Assembly (NCBI RefSeq): GCF_050947875.1 | Contig: NC_134570.1 | Span: forward strand, 242,412,584 to 242,476,583 | Length of the DNA: 64,000 bases | Reading direction: 5' to 3' | Source: Dermacentor variabilis | Lineage: Eukaryota > Arthropoda > Arachnida > Ixodida > Ixodidae | Shown: positions 55,149 to 64,000 of the stretch, piece by piece | Layout: each line of letters opens with the position of its first letter | Position numbering within the stretch: the stretch's first letter is position 1 | Notes under the pieces: generated by a model | Database searches by the model: none | What the model saw: only the letters and a program-made list of their open reading frames with translations | What the model was told of the DNA's origin: nothing | Program-made: the position numbers and the translations under genes

Positions 55149-56139
55149 ATAGGCGTTTCTTGATGAGATCTTTCATCTCCTGTGATAGCTTACTGGTATC
55201 CTGTCTAACGGAGTTACCACCGACTTCTATTGTGCACTCCTTAATCATGCCCACAAGATTGTCGTTCATTGCTTCAACATTAAGGTCCTCTTCCTAACTT
55301 AAAGCCGAAAACCTGTCCTGTAGCTTGATCTGGAATTGCTCTATTTTCCCTCTTACTGCTAACTCATTGATCTGCTTCTTATGTACCAGTTTCTTCCGTT
55401 CCCTACTCAAGTCTAGGCTAATTCGAGTTCCTACCATCCTATGGTCACTGGAGCGCCCCTTGCCGAGCACGTCCACATCTTGTATGATGCCAGGGTTAGC
55501 GCAGAATATGAAGTCTATTTCATTTCTAGTCTCGCCGTTCGGGCTCCTCCACATCCACTTTCGGCTATCCCGCTTGCGGAAGAAGGTATTCATTATCTGC
55601 ATATTATTATGTTCCACAAGCTCTACTAATAACTCTCCCCTGCTATTCCTAGTGCCTATGCCATGTTCCTCCACTGCCTTGTCTCCAGCCTGCTTCTTGC
55701 CTACCTTGGCATTGAGGTCGCCCATCAGTATAGTGTATTTTGTTTTCACTCTACCCATCGCCGATTCCACGTCTTCATAGAAGCTTTCGACTTCCTGGTC
55801 ATCATGACTGGATGTAGGAGCGTAGACCTGTACAACCTTCATTTTGTACCTCTTAATAAGTTTCACAAGACCTGCCACCCTCTCGTTAATGCTATAGAAT
55901 TCCTGTATGTTACCAGCTATATTCTTATTAATCAGGAATCCGACTCCTAGTTCTCGTCTCTCCGCTAAGCCCCCGTAGCACAGGACGTGCCCGCTTTTTA
56001 GCACTGTATATGCTTCTTTTGGCCTCCTAATTTCACTGAGCCCTATTATATCCCATTTAGTGCCCTCTAATTCCTCCAATAGCACTGCTAAACTCGCCTA
56101 ACTAGATAATGTTCTAGCGTTAAACGTTGCCAGGTTCAT
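55149..56139 (-). pseudogene. RTE-C endonuclease
   Basis: Starts at ATG 56139 (MNLATFNARTLSS). An in-frame TAG follows, then LEELEGTKWDIIGLSEIRRP (catalytic Glu), GVGFLINKNIAGNIQEF, VQVYAPTSSHDDQEVESFYE, LMGDLNAKVG (Asp/Asn), RKWMWRSPNGETRNEIDFIF and GKGRSSDHRMVGTRISLDL (SDH). It is open from 56085 to 55294. Proteins of this kind are often annotated as craniofacial development protein 2-like in databases, but they are RTE endonucleases. Confidence 0.9.
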
Positions 56140-57184
56140 ATTCCAATGGCGGCCTCTCCAGAATCAGAAATTAAATAGCCTCAACTTTTTTCTTTCAACT
56201 TTTGTTGTTCTCTTCCTGCCACTGCTTGCATGCATGCCATGTCATCATTGCATATCACACTGGGCCTCTTCGATAATGTAGTCCCAGGCTCTCCGCAAAC
56301 CGTCTGCGACTTCCAGTGTGGCTAGCCCTGGCCAATGGCTCCTTTACTAGATGCCCGCCGCTTGAGCCGAGAAGCTGGTTCCTGCCCCTCTCCTCTTTAC
56401 TCTTCCCCACCCGGGTTAACCCGGGTAGGCTGCGAGCACTAGCTGCGGTGGCCGCTGCAAACCTTAATCACCTAGCCCTGTCTCTGAGATTTTAGCAGCG
56501 TCTGTTTTCGATCCCGGAGGCAGGACTCGTGGTCTCTCGTCACGCCATTGGTCGAGCGCACACCAGCCTAGTAAGCGTCACTTCCTTCGCAACAGGAAGT
56601 GGGTCAGCTGCAAGCGCCGTCTCTCCGCGACTACCCTGAACTACAAAGACCTCCGCTCCTATGGGAAGACTAGTGACGCGGCAGGCATCTAGTAAAGGAG
56701 GCATTGCCCTGGCAGAAGAATGCATCACAGTCATTTGATCCAGCTCTGTCCAAGGTTTCGTTCAAAAGCACCGTGACTGAGTCACTCTCCTGGGTGCTGT
56801 CGTCTGCTCTTAACTACTCGTCAATAGCCCAGCAAATTCAGCAGTGTAGCCTCTGAAATGGTGCAGTCTCAAGAGGCCACGTCGCCGACACAACCAATAA
56901 AGCTTGCACGGTGGAATCACAGCTTGAAAGCATAGAATGTATTCGCAAAACGCAGCTTATGTCGTGCTCTCGGCCTTCGTGACCCTTAACCACTTTATTC
57001 AAGCTAGCTTATTGCATTCCCACATGGACATAAGCAAGATCATGGTTGTGCCATGTCGCTGTTCCTGCAGAAAGCACCTGCCAATATCCTCAAAGCTCAT
57101 GACACCATCTACTAAAGGCCTTCTGTGTGTCTAAGACAGAGCGCATGTACACAGTCTGCTAATCCTGCACGTCCAAAAGCAAAT
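56140..57184. other. No gene seen (RTE-C 5' flank and intron)
   Basis: The first few hundred bases are probably the RTE 5' UTR on the minus strand, with an undefined limit. The rest lacks coding similarity. Confidence 0.5.
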
Positions 57185-57945
57185 TTTTTATTTATTTATT
57201 TATTTATTCATTCATTTATTTATTAAATACTGTGGACGCGTGGTCCAAGCAGGGAGAGTGACATATGCTACATACAATGAAAATCAGAGTGACAAAACAA
57301 ACAGAACCATGAAATTACAAGATTAGGAAGTGGATTCTATTATACAATTCTATTCGGTTACAGTTCAAGAAAAAAAAGAAAACTTATGTGTGTTTTTTCT
57401 TGCAAAGTAAGGGGTTAATGCATCATGTCTGCGGTGGCGTGTAGTTCTGGTCGATAACTGCGATAAATGTTCAGATGCGTCAAGGGATAAATTGTTTAAG
57501 TAGTTTAATGAATTCAAGTCTCTGTTTGCTTCTTCTAAGTTCGAGTGGTTCAAGGTTGTTAATTTCCATAAGTTCAGTGGGCGAATCCCCCCCCCCCCCC
57601 ATCTGGAAAATTTGTTAAATATAAATCTGACCGCTTTTCTCTGAATGCTGTCAAGACTATTGATATTAGTTTTTGTGTATGGATCCCAAACTGTGCAAGC
57701 ATATTCCAGCTTAGGTTTAGTTAAGAAGATGTAGCATAGCATTTTAATGTTAGATGGGACTTTCTTAAGTTTGTGTCTCAACAGGCATACTTTTCTGAAG
57801 GCTAAAGCACATGTGTTAGTGATGTGATCATTCCATGATAGTGTATTGTAAAGGGTCGCTCCTAGGTATTTATAGCTAGTGACTTCATGAAGAGGGGATG
57901 GACCTAACTTATATGTATAAAGCAGGGGTGATTTCATATGTGTTG
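57185..57945 (-). mobile_element. 3' fragment of a CR1/Jockey-type LINE
   Basis: On the minus strand the RT C-terminus is open for 190 codons: YKYLGATLYNTLSWNDHITN, FLTKPKLEYACTVWDPYT, IQRKAVRFIFNKFSR and TTRHRRHDALTPYFARKN. It is followed by an (AAATA/AAATG)n tail (57225-57185) like that of CR1-B. A run of 14 C residues (57587-57600) falls inside the coding part. The 5' end is truncated near 57945, typical of incomplete reverse transcription. Sequence differs from CR1-A and CR1-B, so a third family. Confidence 0.85.
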
Positions 57946-58214
57946 TAGAAAAAAGACGAATAAACGGAGCAGGTGGGCACTGCGAAGAGAAGAAGAAGTT
58001 GGAACAATGAGTAGCTCTTTGTCTGGTTTCTTCACGTCTCGTTAGTTTTATACATTTTTTGGTGCAGAAAACTTCCGTGCGGACTCGTTACCTTCATCAC
58101 ACATCTCCAAGGGTCTTTTACTCCACCACTTCGCGCTGCGTGCGGCGAGGAATGACCGGATAATGCATCGTTCGCAATCGGCGTGGAGACCAGATATCTA
58201 TCAAGAGCTAATCG

Positions 58215-59285
58215 GATGGATCACCTCAAGACTAAGCGGTCGGCTCGATGAGCACAGAATACGAAGATTCTGCAGGAAGCACAGTTGCTACTTACAGATC
58301 CTACCGTGGACAAGCCCAAGCTTTCAGCTATTTTTGACCGTCTATCTGCTAGCAGCAATGAGCTCTCGAAACTTAACGATGCACTCGAAGAGCACATTGC
58401 TGATGATGAGCTCGAAGCAGAATACATAACAGCTGCAGAATATAACGATCAAGCTATCAGCATGCTTGCCAAGCTTCGATGCAAGATCGACGCTTTGGGA
58501 CGCGTGGACAGTACAGCGGAGTTTGCTTCTCGGAACGCAACCCCGACAGTTCCTGATGCTATGCCCAGAATTGGCCCAAGGCTACCGAATCTTGATATGC
58601 CATCATTTAAAGGTGACATTCACAAATGGGCACCTTTCTGGGAGCAGTTCGAGCAGACTGTTCATCTCAATAATGCTATATCGACAACAACAAAGTTTTT
58701 CTATTTATGGCATTATCTTGCCGAGGAAGCGGCAGCGGCCATTGCCGGTTTACCGACTTCTGAAGCTTGCTACTCAGATGCCGTAGAACTTCTTAAAGAA
58801 TGTTTTGGCAATCGTCAAAGGATAGTGCAGCACCGCCTGACAGCGCTTCGCCATCTACCTCATGTAAAGTCCGGAAGCGACATACGCGGCCTCAGGCAGC
58901 TGTATGATTCTGCGTAATAAATATCGGCTGTCTTACTGCACTAAAAGTACCCACTCTCAGTTTTTCTGCACTGCTGATAGATATTCTACAGAAGGCATTG
59001 CCATACGAGATTGTTCTTGCATATACGCGAGGAAAGCGAAGTCAGACTTTACGTCAACATGGGCCTGATACGAACTTCTCGGAGCCAGCACTGGCAGCTG
59101 CAACATCGGAAGCGGAGTTAAAAAAGCTGCTCATGTTCACACGTGTTCAGTTAGAAAGCCGAGAGCAGTGCAACATATCGTCACAACGATCTGTCGATGA
59201 CCATGCTGTGAGAACTCGAGGGAGCAGCACCGCTTCCATACTGCACAGTGCATCATACAGCTGGAATGAGTGTTTCTTCTGTTGA
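58215..59285 (+). pseudogene. BEL/Pao gag (DUF1759-like)
   Basis: A possible start is ATG 58215, with a frameshift near 58250. It is open at 58285-58917: LLTDPTVDKPKLSAIFDRLS, RLPNLDMPSFKGDIHKWAPF, WEQFEQTVHLNNAISTTTKF and EEAAAAIAGLPTSEACYSDA. The FKGD...W..F...F pattern is typical of Pao gag. A second segment at 58998-59285 continues it (TSEAELKKLLMFTRVQLESR). Stops at 58915-58920 break the frame. Confidence 0.85.
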
Positions 59286-59289
59286 TCTA

Positions 59290-61182
59290 AGAAGCACGGT
59301 ACGCGCGCCTGCGACACCAACATATCTCTTGTTTCCAAAAAAGAGAAGCTAGCTAAGGGTAACCGCTGTTATACATGTACATCACGAGGTCACCAGGCAT
59401 GGTCTTGCCATGTCAAACTCACGTGCTCAGCTTGTCACGGAAGACACGCCTCGAGTATGTGTCACCCGAACTACAGAAAGGAAGATACTACAGCGGAAAC
59501 TTCGAGACCAGTGGTGGCTTCAGGTAGCACAGCAGGGATAGTCTCGTCCCAATCAGTAATGCTTTGCGACAGAGATTCCACAAATGCTTACGCAAAGACG
59601 GTCAGAGAAGTGTACCTGCAGACTTTCCATGCTTTTGTCGTTAAAAATAGCAGGTCCAGATTCATCAGAGGGATTATGGATGGAGGCAGTCAAAGATCAT
59701 TTATCACAGAAGGTCTGGCTATAAAACTACAACTGCAGGTACTGGGAGAAACCAGAATTTAATTCAACATGTTTGGCAACGCATCCCCAAGTTCTGCTGA
59801 AATACGAAAGGTTGTTGAAGCACCACTGCGTAGTCAGCACTGTTCCGACATCCATATTGTTCAAGCAATTATAGTTCCAGTTATCTGTCACGACATTGCT
59901 GCGCCGACAGCTGATAACAACTTCATTCGGACGCTGCGATGTGAGAGCAAATGTCTTGTTGACGACAAGAATTTTCTTGAAGTGGATACTGAGAACGGCC
60001 TCAACTTGTTGATTGGAGCTTACCATCCTTGGGAAATCATAACGGGAGAAGTTGCAAGAAGCATAGAAATTCCAGGACTGGTCGCAATCAACACGGCATT
60101 CGGATGGACACTGCAAGGACCGAATCGCCAAAAAGCCTTGACTGCGATGCTAATGTTATGCGTTCTGCGAGTGGAAACAATTACTGACGATGGCACAACC
60201 TCGCAGATTCTACAGTCGTTCTGGCAGCTCGAAGCAATGGGCATCACAGATTCTGCCGAACCTCCCTCTCCTGAGTCCATTGCTCTGTTCCGAGGAATAG
60301 TTCGCAAGAAAAATGGCAGATACACCGTGGTGCTGCCTTGGAAAGAAGATCAGAAACAGCTACTTGGAAGCAACCGTGATACCGCGCTCGCACGTCTACA
60401 AAAACTGGCAAAGAGGCTATCAATGAATGAAGGATTATTGGAGCGATACAGTGCAGTCATCCGACAATGCCTGGAGCTAGGACACGCTGAAGTGGTACCT
60501 AAGAGTGTTCCTATTGATCAGGTCACCTGTTATATGCCACATTGGGAAGTTATACGAGAGGAATCGCTGACCACCAAGCTCCGGGTCGTGTTTGACGCAT
60601 CGTCACACGCTCAAAGCTTTCCGTCACTCAACAACTGCCTGGATAAAGGGGTGAACCTCAACCTAGAGTTATTACAAGTACTGCTTCGCTTTCGGTGGTT
60701 TCCGGTCACCATCAGCTCGGATATCAAGAAGGTATTCTTACAAATTTAGATACAGGAGACCGACCGAGATGCATTCCGGTTTCTCTGGTTTGATGCTATT
60801 CCCGTCACCCAAAACAGTAACATTGTCGAATGGTGCATGACCCGGGTACCGTTTGGATCAACATCAAGTCCTTTCTTGCTCATGGCAACTATTCATCACC
60901 ACTTGGACACCGCTTGTGAGGACAAAGTGTTTGCTTTTATTTTGTAGAAGTCCTTTTATGTAGATGATTTACTGGTGGGTGTATTCGAAGATGGTCTGAG
61001 CATCTATAAGCAATCGAAGGCAACTATGCGAGATGCAGGCATGAGTCTCAGAAAATGGAAAACCAATAACCAGCAACTACAAAACATTTTTGACAACCAG
61101 GAGGAGCAAGTGGAACGTGCATCAAGGGAACCAACTGCAGTTTTGGGAATGCAATGGGATACCGAAACTGATTACTTCAAAT
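59290..61182 (+). pseudogene. BEL/Pao zinc knuckles, protease and RT
   Basis: CYTCTSRGHQAWSC and CSACHGRHASSMC (59373-59465) are two zinc knuckles. The protease shows GIMDGGSQRSFI (about 59670-59705), with Asp-Gly in place of the usual DSG. RT runs at 59769-60749 (DDKNFLEVDTENGLNLLIGA, LTTKLRVVFDASSH, FRWFPVTISSDIKKVFLQI) and continues with FRFLWFD, RVPFGSTSSPFLLMATIHHH and FYVDDLLVGVFEDG (YVDD, about 60960). Stop codons at 59760, 60750 and 60946 interrupt it. It ends at AVLGMQWDTETDYFKF. Confidence 0.88.
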
Positions 61183-61422
61183 TTTATTCCAAATCTCAAC
61201 GACCGGGTGGACAACCTGAAAAACAAGGTCGACGAAATCGAGGAACACCTCGACGGGCTCGAAGATTATATTAAGACAATGTTCACCAAGATGATTAACA
61301 ACAGGTTCGCCGCCATCGAGCGGACGTGTCAGCAGTTAACAAACGCAATACAGCAAATAACGCAGCAGTACAATCAGCAACAATCATGGCCGCTCCAGCA
61401 ACAGCAACAACTACAGCAGTGA
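61183..61422 (+). pseudogene. I-like LINE ORF1, C-terminal part
   Basis: About 78 residues: NLNDRVDNLKNKVDEIEEHL (heptad pattern), FTKMINNRFAAIERTCQQL, then a Gln-rich tail (QQYNQQQSWPLQQQQQ) and stop at 61420. It overlaps the ORF2 start at 61386 by 37 bases in another frame. Confidence 0.65.
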
Positions 61423-64000
61423 AGGGTCTCGTGACCTGGCACTGGAACTGTAACAGTTTCGCTAGCAAGAAGGCAGTCTTGCAGCAACACATAACACAAG
61501 TAGCAGGCAAGCCCGATATAATCATGATACAAGAGACTCGTGCTGATGCAGTGTCGCTACCCGGTTATCGGGTATATGCCAAGTCTCCAAAGGTCAACGG
61601 CGGTAGAGGGATATGCACACTGGTTCGCAAGGGACTCACCTTCATTGAGCACGAGTTGCACAATAGTAAAATTGAATACACTCTCACCGAGGTCGTTATG
61701 GGCAAGAAACAAAAGAACAGCACCTTTCTGCTTAACGTCTACAGTAGCCCTTCACACTGGAAGCAAAAATTCAAGACGCTCCTTCACAGAGCCAGCACTG
61801 TGGTGGGGACTCACAGGCTCGTCGCCTGCGGGGACTTCAACTCGGCACACCCGGCATGGGGATACAAGTAATTGGCCAAGGGGCGAGACCTGTTCCAAGA
61901 CACATTAGACCTGGGCTTCACCCTCATCACAGACCCGACTGATCCTACTAAGATTGGGAACTCTGTGTCCAGGAATACGACGCCGGACCTCACGTTCGTG
62001 AAGAACGACGAGAAGGGGAATATCTCCTGGTGCAACATGGGGTCAGAGCTCGGCAGCAACGACTACATCGTAGAGGTCATCATACCGGAAGAGGTCAGGG
62101 CCTCGGAGGACACCAGAAAACATAATTTTACGAATTGGAATGCCTTCCGTAGCCTGTTACCAACGGAGATGGAGGAAATCGAGAACATAGAAGAATGGTC
62201 AGCCCACATCACGGGGAAGGTCACAGAGGCGGACAAAATCATAGAAATGTATGAGCAGGTCGACAAGGTTGACAGCCGCCTCACGCACTTATTCGAAGCA
62301 AAGCAATCTATCCTAAACAGGTGGAAGAAGCAACAACTAAATCGACGCCTAAGGAAGAAGGTGGCGAAGCTGAATTGCCATCGAAGTTCATTGTCGGCTG
62401 CTGTGCACGCAACAGTGGAACGAAATCTGTAATGCTGCAGGCGGGCAGATGCATTGCGGCAAAACCTGGAACTTGATGCGGCATCTGCTCGACGAGACTA
62501 AAACAAAATCCCACCAACGCGACCGCCTCGCAAAGATCACTCACAGAGCAGTCAAGGAAAACGGGGAAACTGAAGTAATCAGACGCATAAACAGCAAGTA
62601 CCTTCCGGTTACACCCACGGAAAGGCATCTCGATACGGCAGTCAAGCCAACGAGAAGCTTGACCGCGACATCAGCGTCGAGGAGGTGCGAGCGGCCCTGC
62701 ACGAACTAAACAGCAAGTCGGCGGCCGGCCCGGATCACACCTCGAACAGAGCGTTTAAGAACCTCAGCGATGTGGCCATTGAAAACCTCACCGGTTGCTA
62801 CAAGTGCTGGAGTGCGGGGTCACTGCCCCAGCAGTGGAAGACTGCCAAGACCATCCTCATCCCCAAACCAGGCAAACCGCCGAACACGGACAACCTCCGG
62901 CCCATCTCGCTCACGTCCTGCATGGGCAAGGTGTTGGAGCACGTCCTCATGTGTAAGTGGCAGGATTACCTGGAGGAGTCGGGACTATACCCCACCATGA
63001 TCATCGGGTTTTGGTGTTCCCTCGGCACCCAAGATGCGATGATTCTGTTGAAGAAAGATATCATTGACGATGACACCCTAACGAAAGACAGCAAGGCCAT
63101 TCTGGGGCTGGACCTGCAGAGTGCCTTCGACAAGGTGAAACACTCTGCGATCCTAGCCCAGGTGTTCAGACTCAACATGGGCACAAGAACGTACAATTAC
63201 GTCAAGGACTTTCTGACGGGGCGGACTACCGAGCTCTGCGCCGGCGATCTATGGCTCCAAGAGAAGAGGCTCGGCAGTGTCGGGACCCCCCAGGGCTCGG
63301 TCATCTCGCCGTTGTTATTCAACCTCGTTATGATCGGGGTGGCCAAGCGACTCTCTCGCGTTGAGGGTGTCCGGCACACCATCTACGCCGATGACATCAC
63401 GCTGTGGGTTCGGGGATGCAGCAATGGTCACATTGAGAGCACGCTGCAAGAAGCCGTCGACGCAATCAAAGACCAGCTGAGCGGTTCCGGTTTGATCTGC
63501 TCACCGAGGAAGTCAGACCTGCTGGTGTTACCACCGAAGTACGTCAGACGTAACAAGAGCGAAGCGAGGGATTACGATGCCATCAAGACTGGATGAGGAA
63601 CGGCCACGTGATCCCGGAGGTCAACAAAATCCGGGTGCTCGGCATGATTATAGACAAGCGACGGGGCAACGGCGAGACTATTTCCCGCCTTACAGCCAAG
63701 ATTACCAACGCAGTACGTCTCATCAGATGGGTCGCCAACCGCAAGACCGGGATGAAGGAGGAAAGCTTGATTCGGCTTTTGCACTCCTTCGTAATCAGCC
63801 GCGTCACCTACGTTGCAGCCTTCCACAACTGTATGCAATGTGAAAGGAATAAAATCAACGCCCTGATACGCCGAGCTTACAAGGCGGCGCTCGGACTATT
63901 CAAGTGTACGAACACCGACAAGGTCCTGAGCCTGGGGGTACACAATACCCTCGAGGAAATTGCGGAAGCGCAACGGACCACCCAGCTGGAGCGGCTCTCT
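61386..64000 (+). pseudogene. I-like LINE ORF2: endonuclease and reverse transcriptase
   Basis: ATG 61386 (MAAPATATTTAVKG) starts the frame. The EN has WHWNCNSFASKKAVL (Asn), IIMIQETRAD (Glu), VACGDFNSAHPAWGY (Asp/Asn) and TTPDLTFVKN. The usual SDH is replaced by SNDYIV. A TAA at 61869 and frame breaks at 62430-62680 interrupt it. RT (62685-63596) has NSKSAAGPDHTSNRAFKNLS, LIPKPGKPPNTDNLRPISLT, LGLDLQSAFDKVKHSAIL, GTPQGSVISPLLFNLVMI and HTIYADDITLWVRG. After a shift, EVNKIRVLGMIIDKRRGNGE continues to the edge. The RT active site is intact. Confidence 0.85.

Larger units (their letters stand above)
42229..56139 (-). mobile_element. RTE-type LINE copy C, split by nested insertions
   Basis: The minus-strand element has EN at 56139-55149, then resumes at 44810 and ends in a (GAT)n tail (42260-42229). 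Between 44810 and 55149 lies a copia element with a CATAC duplication. Between 42437 and 43163 lies a foldback MITE at TTAA. Both joins read through correctly when compared with RTE copy A. This is the oldest layer of the nest and the most complete RTE copy here, with its start ATG near 56139. Confidence 0.92.
57946..61182 (+). mobile_element. BEL/Pao LTR retrotransposon fragment
   Basis: Begins with probable LTR sequence containing AATAAA (57960) and a primer-site-like TTTGGTGCAGAAAAC at about 58057. Gag, zinc knuckles, protease and RT follow on the plus strand. RNase H and integrase are missing: the element stops near 61182 where an I-like LINE starts. Several nonsense codons occur. The left LTR is cut by the LINE fragment at 57185-57945. 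Confidence 0.85.
61183..64000 (+). mobile_element. I-clade-like LINE, runs off right edge
   Basis: Contains the ORF1 C-terminus, APE endonuclease and RT on the plus strand, with no element end before 64000. The RT palm IYADDITLW and the SAFDKVKHSAI block fit the I/R1/Jockey group. Members of the I clade carry a C-terminal RNase H, which would lie beyond the edge. The 5' end is truncated at the junction with BEL/Pao. Confidence 0.8.

Noticed and set aside
55294..56085. Host gene similar to craniofacial development protein 2
   Set aside because: The motifs (SDH, GDLNAKVG) and context show the endonuclease domain of an RTE LINE.
1..64000. CRISPR arrays, bacterial operons or defence systems
   Set aside because: No regular spacer arrays or clustered prokaryotic genes; splice sites and animal transposons show eukaryotic DNA.

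Overview
The window is eukaryotic nuclear DNA. It has spliced exons of a conserved gene, long introns, animal transposon families and tRNA-derived SINEs, and no bacterial-style gene packing. Several dispersed repeats (the SINE at 41.7 kb, the GA-rich repeat at 16.0 kb, RTE elements with (GAT)n tails) look like repeats I associate with hard ticks (Ixodidae). That assignment is an inference from memory, not a search result.

The only host gene I can support is a proline dehydrogenase (PRODH / slgA family) on the + strand. One exon lies at 2514-~2722 and the next recognisable one at 38295-38441. About 35.6 kb of intron separates them, and a further intron seems to run from 38442 to the right edge. 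Almost everything else is transposable elements inserted in these introns.

Layout: 1-1640, two head-to-head Penelope-like fragments with GIY-YIG domains and a hammerhead-like tail. 7455-11655 (-), a CR1-like LINE with a 2A peptide (CR1-A). 13495-16013 (-), an RTE LINE (RTE-A). 16.2-23.1 kb (-), a decayed hAT transposase split by a Ty3/gypsy element with 143-bp LTRs and an ATAT target duplication (gypsy-1). 23688-29023 (+), another hAT with an 8-bp target duplication, carrying an internally deleted gypsy (gypsy-2, GAAG duplication). 30.0-31.6 kb (-), a gag relic. 33622-37409 (+), a Tigger element holding a truncated RTE (RTE-B). 38.7-41.9 kb, dispersed repeats and two SINEs. 42.2-56.1 kb, a multi-level nest. 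57.2 kb (-), a LINE tail. 57.9-61.2 kb (+), a BEL/Pao fragment. 61.2-64.0 kb (+), an I-clade-like LINE running off the edge.

The nest at 42-56 kb can be read from target duplications. An RTE element (-, RTE-C) received a 725-bp foldback MITE at TTAA and a full-length Ty1/copia element (CATAC duplication). The copia in turn received a 1103-bp solo LTR (ACTTC duplication) and a nearly intact CR1-like LINE (CR1-B).

The most interesting biology is in the two CR1-like LINEs. Both carry a 2A-like translational skipping motif (GDIETNPGP, GDIESNPGP) near the start of ORF1. In both, ORF2 follows ORF1 in the same reading frame, separated by a single UAG codon, with no AUG before the first endonuclease motif. 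This suggests translation by 2A skipping plus stop readthrough or non-AUG reinitiation. I found no CRISPR, operon or other cellular system; most of the window is ordinary TE-filled intron.
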